The notes: generated from the sequence alone by a model not told the origin. DNA of 64,000 nucleotides from Leptolinea sp964446955 (GCA_964446955.1 CAYUQJ010000008.1:62001-126000), one strand, 5' to 3'; shown: positions 54,196-62,388, numbered from the stretch's first letter. Numbers and translations are program-made.

Positions 54196-54448
54196 AAAAA
54201 ATCACCTCCAATTATCACTGGTTACCACGGCAACTGCAGGGCAAGTGCTAAACCTGCTACCAAAACCATTCTCGCTTATGCAGTAAGTAAGATAATAAGA
54301 AACTTACGAGAAACTGTCATCAAAAACCCGGATAACCTGCTTAAGGTATTGATCCTCAGCATTGAGCAAGTGAAGTCCCCCAAAACTGTAATGATCGGCT
54401 CTCCAAATCTCCGCTCTACATGAAACAGGGTGTTGGGAAATCCGGAAA

Positions 54449-54511
54449 GGCATCAAGCACAAAAAAGGGAATCAAAGTAAATACGTATGTCTTTCCAAAG
54501 GATGGTCTCAT
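54449..54511 (-). pseudogene. Truncated second copy of DUF2177 (first 21 codons)
   Basis: ATG 54511 with AGGAGG upstream begins MRPSFGKTYVFTLIPFFVLD, matching the start of the intact DUF2177 protein (MRSSFGKTYVFTLIPFLVLD). Homology stops after codon 21 at 54449 and the frame then runs into unrelated sequence. It is a remnant, not a gene. The region 54196-54448 next to it contains a 77-codon plus-strand frame that I cannot assign. Confidence 0.85.
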
Positions 54512-54662
54512 CATTCCTCCTGTCAATGTTGAGTGTACAGGAAATTGCGTTCAATTTATAGCATTAGGTTGAGAGTCGAACAATGAAGACCGGGTTGAAA
54601 TGTACAACCGGTATAGCATTTTCGAAAACCAGGCTGCTGCGTCAAGCTATATGATTAACCAC
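54449..54662. repeat. Direct repeat, right copy
   Basis: Right-hand partner of 49082-49290, in the same orientation. It contains the DUF2177 fragment and the diverged former promoter region, and ends right at the TetR promoter. Confidence 0.85.
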
Positions 54663-54663
54663 T

Positions 54664-54692
54664 TGACATGAATATTTTCGGACGCTATAATG
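54664..54692 (+). promoter_or_regulatory. Consensus sigma-70 promoter of the TetR gene
   Basis: TTGACA (54664-54669) and TATAAT (54687-54692) are separated by exactly 17 bases, the ideal spacing. The operator palindrome at 54705-54720 lies just downstream of the -10 box and would cover the start point. Confidence 0.9.
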
Positions 54693-54704
54693 AGCAACAA
54701 ACAG

Positions 54705-54720
54705 ACCGACCGGTCGGTCG
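54705..54720. promoter_or_regulatory. TetR operator 1 (palindrome)
   Basis: GACCGACCGGTCGGTC is a perfect 16-base palindrome. It contains half-sites ACCGACC and GGTCGGT with no spacer, and lies between the -10 box and ATG 54733. It is the likely site of autorepression by the TetR protein. Confidence 0.85.
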
Positions 54721-54732
54721 AAAAACAAAACC

Positions 54733-55311
54733 ATGACTGCACAAGAAACCTCCGAAAAAATCCTTCAGATAGCCGCCCGGCTGTTTATCAAAAAAGGGTA
54801 CACAGCTGCTTCCATGCGGGAGATCGCGGCGGATGCCGGTATTGGCAAAGCAACGATCTACTATCATTTCGCGGATAAAGAATCCATCGCGGCTGCGCTG
54901 ATCAAACAAACCTTTGCCCATATGAAAATGGCCCTTACGGTGATCAAAGCAGAGCAGGATCCACGGCAGAGGATCATTACAGCGGTAACCGGCAGTGTGG
55001 AATATCTGCTTGACTCGGCGGATATCATCTCTGTTCTGCGGCGCGAAGTATCTGGCTCGCGGGTCGTGATGCAAAATGAGTTCAAAGGTTTCTTCAGTGA
55101 GTATATGGATCTCCTTAAAGAAGCCATTCAACGCGGAGTTGACCAGGGCATATTCCGCCCGGTCGATCCGGACGCTACATCACGGGTGCTTATGATGATG
55201 CTTCAAGGGTCTTTTGCCATGGTGTATTTGAGCGGTGAGCGGCACAAATCTACCAGAGAAACCGCCGAAGCCATTCTGGATATCTTCTTCCAGGGTATTG
55301 ACGCTCGATAA
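54733..55311 (+). CDS. TetR-family transcriptional regulator
   Basis: A 192-residue repressor. The N-terminal helix-turn-helix region (about residues 8-55) reads ILQIAARLFIKKGYTAASMR, then IAADAGIGKATIYYHFADKE, the usual TetR pattern. The ligand-binding part is unassigned. It has a consensus promoter and an operator upstream, and a second related palindrome between it and the MFS gene, so it probably represses both its own gene and the following exporter and phosphotransferase. The inducer is unknown, plausibly a drug. Confidence 0.93.
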   Translation: MTAQETSEKILQIAARLFIKKGYTAASMREIAADAGIGKATIYYHFADKESIAAALIKQTFAHMKMALTVIKAEQDPRQRIITAVTGSVEYLLDSADIISVLRREVSGSRVVMQNEFKGFFSEYMDLLKEAIQRGVDQGIFRPVDPDATSRVLMMMLQGSFAMVYLSGERHKSTRETAEAILDIFFQGIDAR

Positions 55312-55327
55312 TTTTTTTTCTCAAAAA

Positions 55328-55345
55328 ACCGACCGTACGGTCGGT
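55328..55345. promoter_or_regulatory. TetR operator 2 (palindrome with wider centre)
   Basis: ACCGACCGTACGGTCGGT is a perfect 18-base palindrome. It has the same ACCGACC/GGTCGGT half-sites as operator 1, but they are 4 bases apart instead of adjoining. It lies 31 bases before the MFS start. Confidence 0.82.
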
Positions 55346-55375
55346 CGAAACACTAGATCAAATTCAGGTAAATCA

Positions 55376-56587
55376 ATGATCCAGAAACGAACACCAGGTT
55401 CTAATTCCAATCTCCCCATCATCTTCAAGTCCCGGTCTTTTGTTACACTTTGGCTCAGTGAAGGGTTTTCCATGATCGGAGACCGGCTTCTAATGGTCGC
55501 GTTGGTCTCCCTTGTTTATGATCGCACCGGTTCATCCGGGGTGGTCGGTCTGTTGATGGTATGCAAAGCAGCCCCGGCTTTATTTCTGGGGAGCCTGGCC
55601 GGCGTTTTTGTGGACCGCTGGGATCGAAAAAAGATCATGGTCGTTTCCAACTTGTTGCAGGGAATTTTGGTCTTCCTGCTGCCGGTTGCGCCTGATATCG
55701 CATGTATCTTTGCCATTTATCTGGTCATGTCGATCATCAACCAGTTTTTTGTACCAGCCAGGTCGGCTGTAATACCTGATCTGGTCCCGGCAAGCACGTT
55801 GTTGACGGCGAACTCTTTGTTCGCCATATCCATCGTCTTTGCTATAGCCATTGGCCCGGCAATGGGTTCGTGGATCATGGAGAATATCAGCCTTGATGCC
55901 GCTTTTCAGATAGACGCGGCTACTTTCCTGATCCCCGCGGTGGCAGTGGCTTTTCTGTCAATCCCCTGTGTAAAAAATGGGAAAGACAAATTCGATCCCG
56001 GCAAGGACCTGAAAGCCGGACTGGCGTTCTCTATTTCAGAGCCGAAGGTTTTGGCCACCCTGTTGACCATTGCCGCGGCATTCTTTGTGGTCGGTACGGT
56101 CTCTGTTTCCGGGGTGGTCATCACCCGTGATGTTCTGGGACTTGATTCTGGCCAGTTTGGTTATTTGATGTCCGGTCTGGGTGCCGGAATGTTGGCAGGT
56201 GCCCTGATCGCCAATTGCATAAAACGGTGGATATCCGGGGTCGCAGCCGGTATCGCCGGCATAGTGATCATGGCGCTCGCGCTGATTCTCCTTCCATATT
56301 CACCCAATCTCCTTTCGGCCTGCCTGACCGCGTCTGTCATCGGTATCGGCATGATCACAGTTCAGATCAATGGTCAGTTTTTGTTACAGACCATCGCGCC
56401 GGATATGCGTGGCCGGTTGATGGGTATCTCACAGACGCTGACCGGCAGCGCCAATTTCATTGCTTCAGCAGCAGCCGGGCTGTTGCTTGAAAAAATGAGT
56501 GTTTTTTCCTTTATGTGGCTAATAGCCGCACTTACTGTGGCATCGGCTGCTGTTGCGGGATTCGTATTGCGAAAAACTGTACAATGA
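55376..56587 (+). CDS. MFS exporter in the TetR unit
   Basis: A 403-residue major facilitator with about 12 helices. It has the A-motif-like loop GVFVDRWDRKKIMVVSN and the second-half MRGRLMGISQTLTGSANF segment of the MFS_3/macrolide-exporter group. The operator and TetR gene upstream suggest a drug exporter. ATG 55376 is chosen over earlier in-frame codons because those run through the end of tetR and the operator; AGGT precedes it. Its stop overlaps the possible upstream ATG of the next gene. Confidence 0.88.
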   Translation: MIQKRTPGSNSNLPIIFKSRSFVTLWLSEGFSMIGDRLLMVALVSLVYDRTGSSGVVGLLMVCKAAPALFLGSLAGVFVDRWDRKKIMVVSNLLQGILVFLLPVAPDIACIFAIYLVMSIINQFFVPARSAVIPDLVPASTLLTANSLFAISIVFAIAIGPAMGSWIMENISLDAAFQIDAATFLIPAVAVAFLSIPCVKNGKDKFDPGKDLKAGLAFSISEPKVLATLLTIAAAFFVVGTVSVSGVVITRDVLGLDSGQFGYLMSGLGAGMLAGALIANCIKRWISGVAAGIAGIVIMALALILLPYSPNLLSACLTASVIGIGMITVQINGQFLLQTIAPDMRGRLMGISQTLTGSANFIASAAAGLLLEKMSVFSFMWLIAALTVASAAVAGFVLRKTVQ

Positions 56588-56598
56588 ACGGAGCAAAA

Positions 56599-59265
56599 AT
56601 GAAATTTGTAAAACCGCTATCTGCAATAAAAAAGTCCGACCTTCCAATTGCGGGGGGTAAAGGGGCCAACCTGGGTGAGTTGATCTGTGCCGGACTGCCT
56701 GTCCCCAGTGGTTTTGTGATCACCACAGACGGGTACAGGGCATTTACTGCGATCAACCGTGTGGATGATCAAATCTGTAGAATTTTGGATGCCGCGAATC
56801 TGGAAGACATATCCAGCCTGGATACCGCTTCGTCACAGATCCAATCCATATTCCTTGAAAGCAGCATTCCGGAAGAGCTCTCAGACGAGATCCTTGAGGC
56901 GTACAGTTCCGGCGCTGATGAAAATTGGGCTGCCGCGGTTCGATCATCAGCCACGGCGGAAGACCTGCCCGACCTTTCTTTCGCGGGGCAGCAGGATACA
57001 TACCTGAATATTGTAGGCAGGAACGCGCTTCTGGACGCTGTAGTCCGGTGTTGGGCAAGTTTATGGACAGCACGTGCTATTGGTTACCGCGCACGGAATG
57101 CCATCCCGCAAGACAATGTAGCTCTGGCCGTTGTGGTTCAGCAGATGGTGCAGAGTGACGCGTCCGGTGTGCTTTTCACGGCCAATCCATTGACCGGGAA
57201 ACGTTCACAAACTGTTATTGATGCCACGTTCGGACTGGGAGAAGCGCTGGTATCCGGTCAGGTGGATCCTGATCATTATGTGGTTGACATGGAAAAAGAG
57301 ATAATCCTTACCAGAACTCTGGGAGCGAAAGCCGTTGCGGTCATTGGGAAGTCCGGTGGCGGAACAGTTTTGGAACAAAAAGAAGCAGGCGAAAAGCAAG
57401 CCCTGCCGGATGAGCAGATACTTCAACTGGCACGGTATGGTAGGCAGGCAGAAGAGAGCTTTGGAAGCCCGCAGGACATGGAATGGGCATGGGCGGATGA
57501 AAAACTCTTTATCGTGCAATCACGCCCGATAACGTCCTTATACCCGCTTCCACCCGCTCCTCCCGAAAACCTGACCGAAATGCTGCTTTCTTTTGGTGTC
57601 TGGCAGGGGATGCTTGACCCGTATACTCCCCTTGGACAGGACGTTTTCAAGTATTTGATCGTGGGTTTCGGGAAAAAATTCGGGGAAACAACCACAGCCG
57701 AAAAACAGAGGGCTGTTTTGACCTCCGGGGGGCGGATATTTGTCAATCTCACGGGTCTCATCCAGTCACGCTTCGGACAGAATTTCGTAATCCTTTTCCT
57801 TTCTTCCATTGATCCGGAAACCGCAAAAATCGTGGAAGCGTTGTTGAAAGAACCGCGGTTTTCCCGATTTACAGGCATGACCTTACGGGAAAAGGCCAAT
57901 TTATTCCGGGTGGTGATTGAGCTTATCCGAAATGTGATCATAAATCTTTCAAATCCGGCGCGCGGGAGGAAACGTCTCGAGGATAAGATCGATTTTGCGC
58001 TGGAAGTCCTCCGGTCACGCTGTGACACCAGTAAAGACTTGTTGGATCTGGTGGATGTGTTCGTCAATACCACCACTGCCACACCGGCAGCGATGATGCC
58101 CGCGCTTGTGGGTGCCATTGCCGGCGGGCAGGCGCCGTATCAGATCATGCTCCGAAAACTATCTTTCCCCGGAAGCCAGGATCTTATGTTTGATCTGACC
58201 CGCGGATTGCCGCACAATGTGACCACCCAGATGGATTTACATTTGTGGCAGACTGCCAGTGTCATCAAACTGGATGCCGATTCTGTCGCGTTCTTCCAGA
58301 AATACGATACCAATTCCCTGGTAGCTTCATACAACGAGGGAAAACTCCCTGCTGCAGCGCAGGCGGCCGTAAGGAATTTCCTTGTCCGGTATGGCATACG
58401 TGGTGTGGGCGAGATCGATCTGGGCCGGCCGCGATGGTGTGAACATCCATCAAACCTTTTCCAGGCGCTCAAGAGTTATTTGGATATTGACCCATCTGTC
58501 ACTCCCGATGTTCTTTTTCGTAATGGCGAAGAGAAAGCGGTTGAAGCGGCAAATAGGATCATTGAAGCGGTGCGCCGCCGGCCGTTTGGGTGGATAAAAG
58601 CATGCGTGATCAAGGGAATGATCTCCCGGTTCCGTGAATTGGGAGGATTGCGTGAAACGCCGAAATTTTTTGTGGTCCGGTTGCTCAGTGTTTTCCGGTA
58701 CGCGTTGATCGCGGAAGGCGAAAAACTGGTCTCACAGGGAATCTTTACGAAACCGGATGACGCGTTTTTCCTGTACCTGCATGAACTTCGCGCTCTGGGA
58801 AATGGTGAAACACGCGACTGGATGGGATTGGTCGCGGAGCGTCGGCAGGATTATGAACGGGAATTACGACGGACGCGCATCCCGCGTGTATTGTTAAGTG
58901 ATGGAACTGCCTATTACGACGCGCCGGCTGGGGCGGACGATGTTCCCGGTGCTCTGAAAGGTTCACCGGTTTCCGCCGGAGTTGCAGAAGGACTGGTGCG
59001 CGTTGTTTTGGATCCACATGGAGAGCAGTTGAAGGCCGGCGAGATCCTTGTTTGCACAGCCACAGACCCGGCCTGGACGCCGCTCTTCCTGGCGGCAGGC
59101 GGTCTGGTTACCGAAGTTGGCGGGATGATGACCCATGGATCCGTGGTGGCGCGCGAATACGGCATTCCGGCCGTGGTGGGTGTCAGCCGGGCCACAGAGC
59201 GCCTGAAGACCGGTCAGCGGGTGCGTATAAACGGTTCTGTTGGAACAATCGAAGTGCTGGATTGA
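56599..59265 (+). CDS. Rifampin-phosphotransferase-like PEP-utilising enzyme
   Basis: An 888-residue enzyme of the PPDK/PEP synthase superfamily. It has an N-terminal ATP-binding domain (GGKGANLGEL at 19-28, VRSSATAEDLPDLSFAGQQD near residue 114), a long middle domain (about 330-760) and a C-terminal swivelling phosphohistidine domain with H846 in MMTHGSVVAREYG. The TIM-barrel PEP domain of true PEP synthase is absent. This is the layout of rifampin phosphotransferase (ATP + H2O, histidine swivel, antibiotic site in the middle). Substrate not proved. GGAG is 6 bases before ATG 56599; ATG 56584 overlaps the MFS stop. Confidence 0.85.
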   Translation: MKFVKPLSAIKKSDLPIAGGKGANLGELICAGLPVPSGFVITTDGYRAFTAINRVDDQICRILDAANLEDISSLDTASSQIQSIFLESSIPEELSDEILEAYSSGADENWAAAVRSSATAEDLPDLSFAGQQDTYLNIVGRNALLDAVVRCWASLWTARAIGYRARNAIPQDNVALAVVVQQMVQSDASGVLFTANPLTGKRSQTVIDATFGLGEALVSGQVDPDHYVVDMEKEIILTRTLGAKAVAVIGKSGGGTVLEQKEAGEKQALPDEQILQLARYGRQAEESFGSPQDMEWAWADEKLFIVQSRPITSLYPLPPAPPENLTEMLLSFGVWQGMLDPYTPLGQDVFKYLIVGFGKKFGETTTAEKQRAVLTSGGRIFVNLTGLIQSRFGQNFVILFLSSIDPETAKIVEALLKEPRFSRFTGMTLREKANLFRVVIELIRNVIINLSNPARGRKRLEDKIDFALEVLRSRCDTSKDLLDLVDVFVNTTTATPAAMMPALVGAIAGGQAPYQIMLRKLSFPGSQDLMFDLTRGLPHNVTTQMDLHLWQTASVIKLDADSVAFFQKYDTNSLVASYNEGKLPAAAQAAVRNFLVRYGIRGVGEIDLGRPRWCEHPSNLFQALKSYLDIDPSVTPDVLFRNGEEKAVEAANRIIEAVRRRPFGWIKACVIKGMISRFRELGGLRETPKFFVVRLLSVFRYALIAEGEKLVSQGIFTKPDDAFFLYLHELRALGNGETRDWMGLVAERRQDYERELRRTRIPRVLLSDGTAYYDAPAGADDVPGALKGSPVSAGVAEGLVRVVLDPHGEQLKAGEILVCTATDPAWTPLFLAAGGLVTEVGGMMTHGSVVAREYGIPAVVGVSRATERLKTGQRVRINGSVGTIEVLD

Positions 59266-59405
59266 GATCGAGCCTGTTGGCTGCGTCCGTTTGGACATGT
59301 TTGGAGATTTCTTCGGCAAAAGGGAGATATTTACCGCTTACTTAATTATGTTAAGAATCATGTCGGATAGGCGTGAGTTGTTTACTCTATGATGTTTAGT
59401 GAATT

Positions 59406-59452
59406 GGAGGTTTATCACCGCAAGTCTGTAGATTTGGCGTTGATAAACCTCC
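59406..59452. terminator. Terminator after the phosphotransferase gene
   Basis: GGAGGTTTATCA (59406-59417) pairs perfectly with TGATAAACCTCC (59441-59452). It lies between the phosphotransferase and the convergent TauE/SafE gene. Between 59266 and 59405 I see no gene. Confidence 0.75.
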
Positions 59453-59456
59453 TGGT

Positions 59457-60248
59457 TTAGACTTTAACCAGAGAATTGATCATCATTATTAAGGCGGCGG
59501 CAATCGTGATCAACCCGGAAATGACTTTTAAATTTTGTGGCTTGGTTTTCAAAGCCATTTTGCTCCCCAAAAGACCACCAATCACAGCTACTATTCCGCA
59601 TGGAATTGCAAGCGAAGGGTCGAAACCGCCATGTAAAGCGTTACCCATAAAACCGGTTAATGCTGTGGCAGCCAGCATTGCTGTAGATGTGCCTACAGCT
59701 ATTCGCATTGGGACCCCGCAACCTACCACCATAAGTGGAACCAGAAAAGAACCGCCCGATATTCCCACCATCCCCGCGAAAAAGCCGGTGATAATGGTTA
59801 ATGGGACTGCCATCCACAAATTGATCACGTACAGATTATTTCCATCAATAATATTCCAGTAACCAGGGCGATCATTTTTGATTTTTGTGATTTGCTGTTC
59901 CGGGAGAAGCATTATTACCCCGGCAATTCCCAGAACTATAGACAGGATGATCTTGAGCAAATTGCCACTGAACAGATGCGCTTCAAATCCACCAATGAAT
60001 GCCATGACCGCATTAATGCCGCCGAAAAAGAGGACCAATGGCCAGGACATGGTTTTTGCTTTTCCAAATATCAAGGCACCGGATAAAGCACTCCCGATCA
60101 GGATAAACTGGCTTGTTGTGGAAGCTGTATGCATACTCACCCCTGAAAGGGCGAGAGCGATCACATAGAAATTTCCTCCTCCACGGCCGCTCATGATCAT
60201 GACAACGGTCAGGAGGAATATTATGCTGACAATAAGTATTGTGTTAAT
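59457..60248 (-). CDS. TauE/SafE family permease with ATT start
   Basis: A TauE/SafE-type anion permease of about 263 residues and seven to eight helices, with internal repeats (GRGGGNFYVIALALSG, GISGGSFLVPLMVVG). Family members export sulfite or organosulfur anions. The first ATG in frame (60200) falls inside the first helix and has no ribosome site. The frame is open upstream for 16 more codons (NTILIVSIIFLLTVV), starting at ATT 60248, which has AGGAG 8 bases upstream. So ATT is the likely start. The conserved first helix supports this. Confidence 0.85.
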   Translation of the reverse strand: MNTILIVSIIFLLTVVMIMSGRGGGNFYVIALALSGVSMHTASTTSQFILIGSALSGALIFGKAKTMSWPLVLFFGGINAVMAFIGGFEAHLFSGNLLKIILSIVLGIAGVIMLLPEQQITKIKNDRPGYWNIIDGNNLYVINLWMAVPLTIITGFFAGMVGISGGSFLVPLMVVGCGVPMRIAVGTSTAMLAATALTGFMGNALHGGFDPSLAIPCGIVAVIGGLLGSKMALKTKPQNLKVISGLITIAAALIMMINSLVKV

Positions 60249-60384
60249 GGTATTCGCTCCTCATGCGGGATCTCTCATAGGTCTGTGCGAAAAAAACAGT
60301 AACGTGTAATTATTCTAATCCGTTATTTTGGGTCCATCCAAATGTCAGTAAATTCTATTTCCATATAAAGATTGTTAAGAGGAT

Positions 60385-60527
60385 TTCCGTTACGCGTTGA
60401 TCACGGGAGGCGAAAAACTGGTTTCAAAGAGTGACATTGCGAAACCGGATAACGCGTTTTTCCTGTACCCGCATGACTTCACACTTATGGAAATAGTGAA
60501 ACGCATGACTGGATGGGTCGAACGGTG
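60385..60527 (+). pseudogene. Degenerate internal fragment of the phosphotransferase gene
   Basis: About 140 bases closely match 58693-58840 of the phosphotransferase gene in the same orientation, with identical runs such as GGCGAAAAACTGGT and ACGCGTTTTTCCTGTACC. Small differences break the frame. It has no start and is not expressed as a protein on the evidence. A nested hairpin follows (60541-60573). The rest of 60249-60644 shows no gene. Confidence 0.82.
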
Positions 60528-60540
60528 AAATTGAGGTGTT

Positions 60541-60573
60541 GGGGTGAATTCTGTTGCAACCGGGCAACACCCC
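60541..60573. repeat. Nested hairpin after the gene fragment
   Basis: GGGGTG (60541-60546) and GTTGC (60553-60557) pair with GCAAC (60564-60568) and ACCCC (60569-60573), giving a two-part stem. No clear T-run follows. It may be a terminator relic. Confidence 0.45.
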
Positions 60574-60644
60574 AGATTTGGTTAAGCATAATTCTCACTT
60601 TCATCCAAATTACAGTATGATTTGGATGAAAGCGAGAATACACC

Positions 60645-61808
60645 ATGGGAAAAACTTTGGATTATTTGCAATGGCGGGGAGATCTAAAATTCTCAAAGGA
60701 TCCAATTAATGATATTGATGTGCTGATATTTGCGTTGCTGAGTTATCTGCCCTTTAAAGGTATTGTTCCGGGAATTGAGTCAAACAAAGAAATTTCTTTG
60801 AAAGACGCAGCCAGTCAATACCTGGCCAAGTATTCCAATTCAGACGAAAATTCTCCGGAGGCCAATATCACGCCATTATCCTCATTTAATACCAGCGCGG
60901 AGTCGTTGCTGAAAGACGCGGCCGGTTCCCCGCGGTTTGAGAATGTCCGATTATCCAGGTACGATGAAAACACCGATTTTGTTGTCGGCCGCCAGTTTAC
61001 GGCTCTGACCTTTACCATCCCGGACTTCGAACGAACAAAGATCATCGCTTTCCGGGGAACAGATAATTCTGTTGTGGGCTGGAAGGAAGATTTTGACCTG
61101 GCGTATATGGAACAAATTCCTGCCCATGAATCTGCCTGCCTGTATTTAAAACGAACGATCGGTGTTTTTTCCGGCCGGTTCATTGTTTGCGGCCATTCAA
61201 AAGGGGGAAACCTGGCGATATACGCCGGTTCTCACCTTGATCCGGTGCAGCAGTTGAAATTAAAGAAAATCGTTAATTTTGACGGACCTGGCTTCAATTT
61301 TTCCATCGTCCAACGGAATCCTTTCTCGCAGAATGAACACAAAGTTGTCAACTACCTTCCGGAAGATTCAATGGTCGGTTTATTGTTGGAGCCGGTCGGG
61401 AAAAGGGTGATCGTATCCAGCTCTGAGCGATTCATTAATCAACATAACGCGTTTAATTGGGATGTGGATCGTTCCAGGTTCATTGCAGGAGAACTATCCG
61501 GATCCGCCAAGTTGATGCAACAAACGTTGGAAACCTGGTTGACCGAAATATCCATTTCTGACCGGGAAACATTCCTTGAGGCGTTATTTGATATTTTGGG
61601 GGCGTCGGAAGGAAAATTCATCAAGACGGATCCTCAAGAGGGCTTTAAGGATTTTAAAAATATCCTGGTCAAGTATTCAAATATCGATCAAAAGACAAAA
61701 GCGTTGCTTTCCAATGTCTTCGAATCCCTCACCAGCGAAGCAACAAAGACCCTGTCTGAATCCATAAAGGAAAAGCTGCCGCGGATACTGGGTTCGGCAG
61801 ATAATTGA
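60645..61808 (+). CDS. DUF2974 lipase-like hydrolase
   Basis: A 387-residue protein of the DUF2974 (Mbeg1-like) family, an alpha/beta hydrolase related to lipases. It starts with YLQWRGDLKFSKDPINDIDV, has IIAFRGTDNSVVGWKEDFDL and the nucleophile elbow VCGHSKGGNLAIYAG, and FDGPGFNF. The family is often found in Firmicutes and some others; its substrate is not established. No signal peptide or membrane helix is seen, so it is cytoplasmic. ATG 60645 lacks a strong ribosome site. Confidence 0.83.
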   Translation: MGKTLDYLQWRGDLKFSKDPINDIDVLIFALLSYLPFKGIVPGIESNKEISLKDAASQYLAKYSNSDENSPEANITPLSSFNTSAESLLKDAAGSPRFENVRLSRYDENTDFVVGRQFTALTFTIPDFERTKIIAFRGTDNSVVGWKEDFDLAYMEQIPAHESACLYLKRTIGVFSGRFIVCGHSKGGNLAIYAGSHLDPVQQLKLKKIVNFDGPGFNFSIVQRNPFSQNEHKVVNYLPEDSMVGLLLEPVGKRVIVSSSERFINQHNAFNWDVDRSRFIAGELSGSAKLMQQTLETWLTEISISDRETFLEALFDILGASEGKFIKTDPQEGFKDFKNILVKYSNIDQKTKALLSNVFESLTSEATKTLSESIKEKLPRILGSADN

Positions 61809-61902
61809 AATCTATATGTATTGATTGGTAATTCTTTCTTCCTGCCTGGGGATCGGCTGGCCTTTGGTGCAGTTACTGGAATACGCCTTCACAAAACCTC
61901 AA

Positions 61903-61926
61903 GGAGACAGGGGGATTCGAACCCGT
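61903..61926 (-). other. tRNA 3'-end remnant (T-arm and acceptor)
   Basis: On the minus strand the segment reads a partial T-arm GGGTTCGAATCCC followed by CTGTCTCC, the layout of the 3' end of a tRNA gene. The T-stem is imperfect, and no matching 5' half with GGAGACA exists nearby. It is a decayed tRNA or an integration-site relic. Within 61809-62415 I see this, the repeat at 61982, an inverted repeat and a terminator, but no gene. Confidence 0.5.
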
Positions 61927-61981
61927 TTCGATCGGAAATGCGCTGGTCGAAGGGGCAAAACCATTTGCGCTGGGGCATTGT

Positions 61982-62035
61982 GGCTTCGACAGGCTCGGCC
62001 ACCGGAAAGGTCCGTTGCCCGAGCCTGTCGAGGGC
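61982..62035. repeat. REP-like repeat, second location
   Basis: GGCTTCGACAGGCTCGGCC (61982-62000) and GAGCCTGTCGAGGGC (62021-62035) face each other. The arms CGACAGGCTC and GAGCCTGTCG pair perfectly over 10 bases. This is the same element as at 14-159, here as a clean hairpin. Confidence 0.75.
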
Positions 62036-62072
62036 AAAAAACTTTTTTGAACTAAGCAAATCGAAACTACAA

Positions 62073-62213
62073 AAGAATCATCTCAATATCTGATAGCAGT
62101 TTTTTTTATTTCCCAATATGTTTAGTAATTGCCGAGTAAGTGATATTTTAGATTATGAAAAACAAAGATTTCTTAAGGATCCTCTTTTTTTAAGCTTTCT
62201 TGAGATGATTCTT
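62073..62213. repeat. 14-bp inverted repeat bracketing an AT-rich stretch
   Basis: AAGAATCATCTCAA (62073-62086) and TTGAGATGATTCTT (62200-62213) are exact complements, 113 bases apart. The sequence between is AT-rich, without a gene. It resembles a MITE-like or decayed insertion end, or a large hairpin. Confidence 0.5.
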
Positions 62214-62360
62214 GGAGAAGTTCGGTTTTCTTTTCTTTCGACACTCCTCCGTACGAAAAAATGATTTGAAATCTAAAAAAAACAAAACCATACCCCTTTT
62301 TTTAAAAAGATTTAAAAAGTGGAGTATTTCAAATATTTAGAAACCAAGTAATAAAACAGC

Positions 62361-62388
62361 ACAGGCCGGATCAATTGACCCGGCCTGT
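62361..62388 (-). terminator. Terminator of the 2-oxoacid oxidoreductase operon
   Basis: ACAGGCCGG (62361-62369) pairs with CCGGCCTGT (62380-62388). On the minus strand it is followed by GCTGTTTTATT. It lies 27 bases after the stop of the gamma-subunit gene. Confidence 0.85.

Noticed and set aside
54190..54423. 77-codon plus-strand frame before the DUF2177 fragment
   Set aside because: No ribosome site or recognisable domain; it overlaps the likely promoter of the MFS unit on the other strand. Left unassigned.
60204..60309. Plus-strand short frame from AGGAGG and ATG near 60223
   Set aside because: The AGGAGG comes from Leu/Thr codons of the TauE/SafE N-terminal helix on the other strand, whose frame is better supported.
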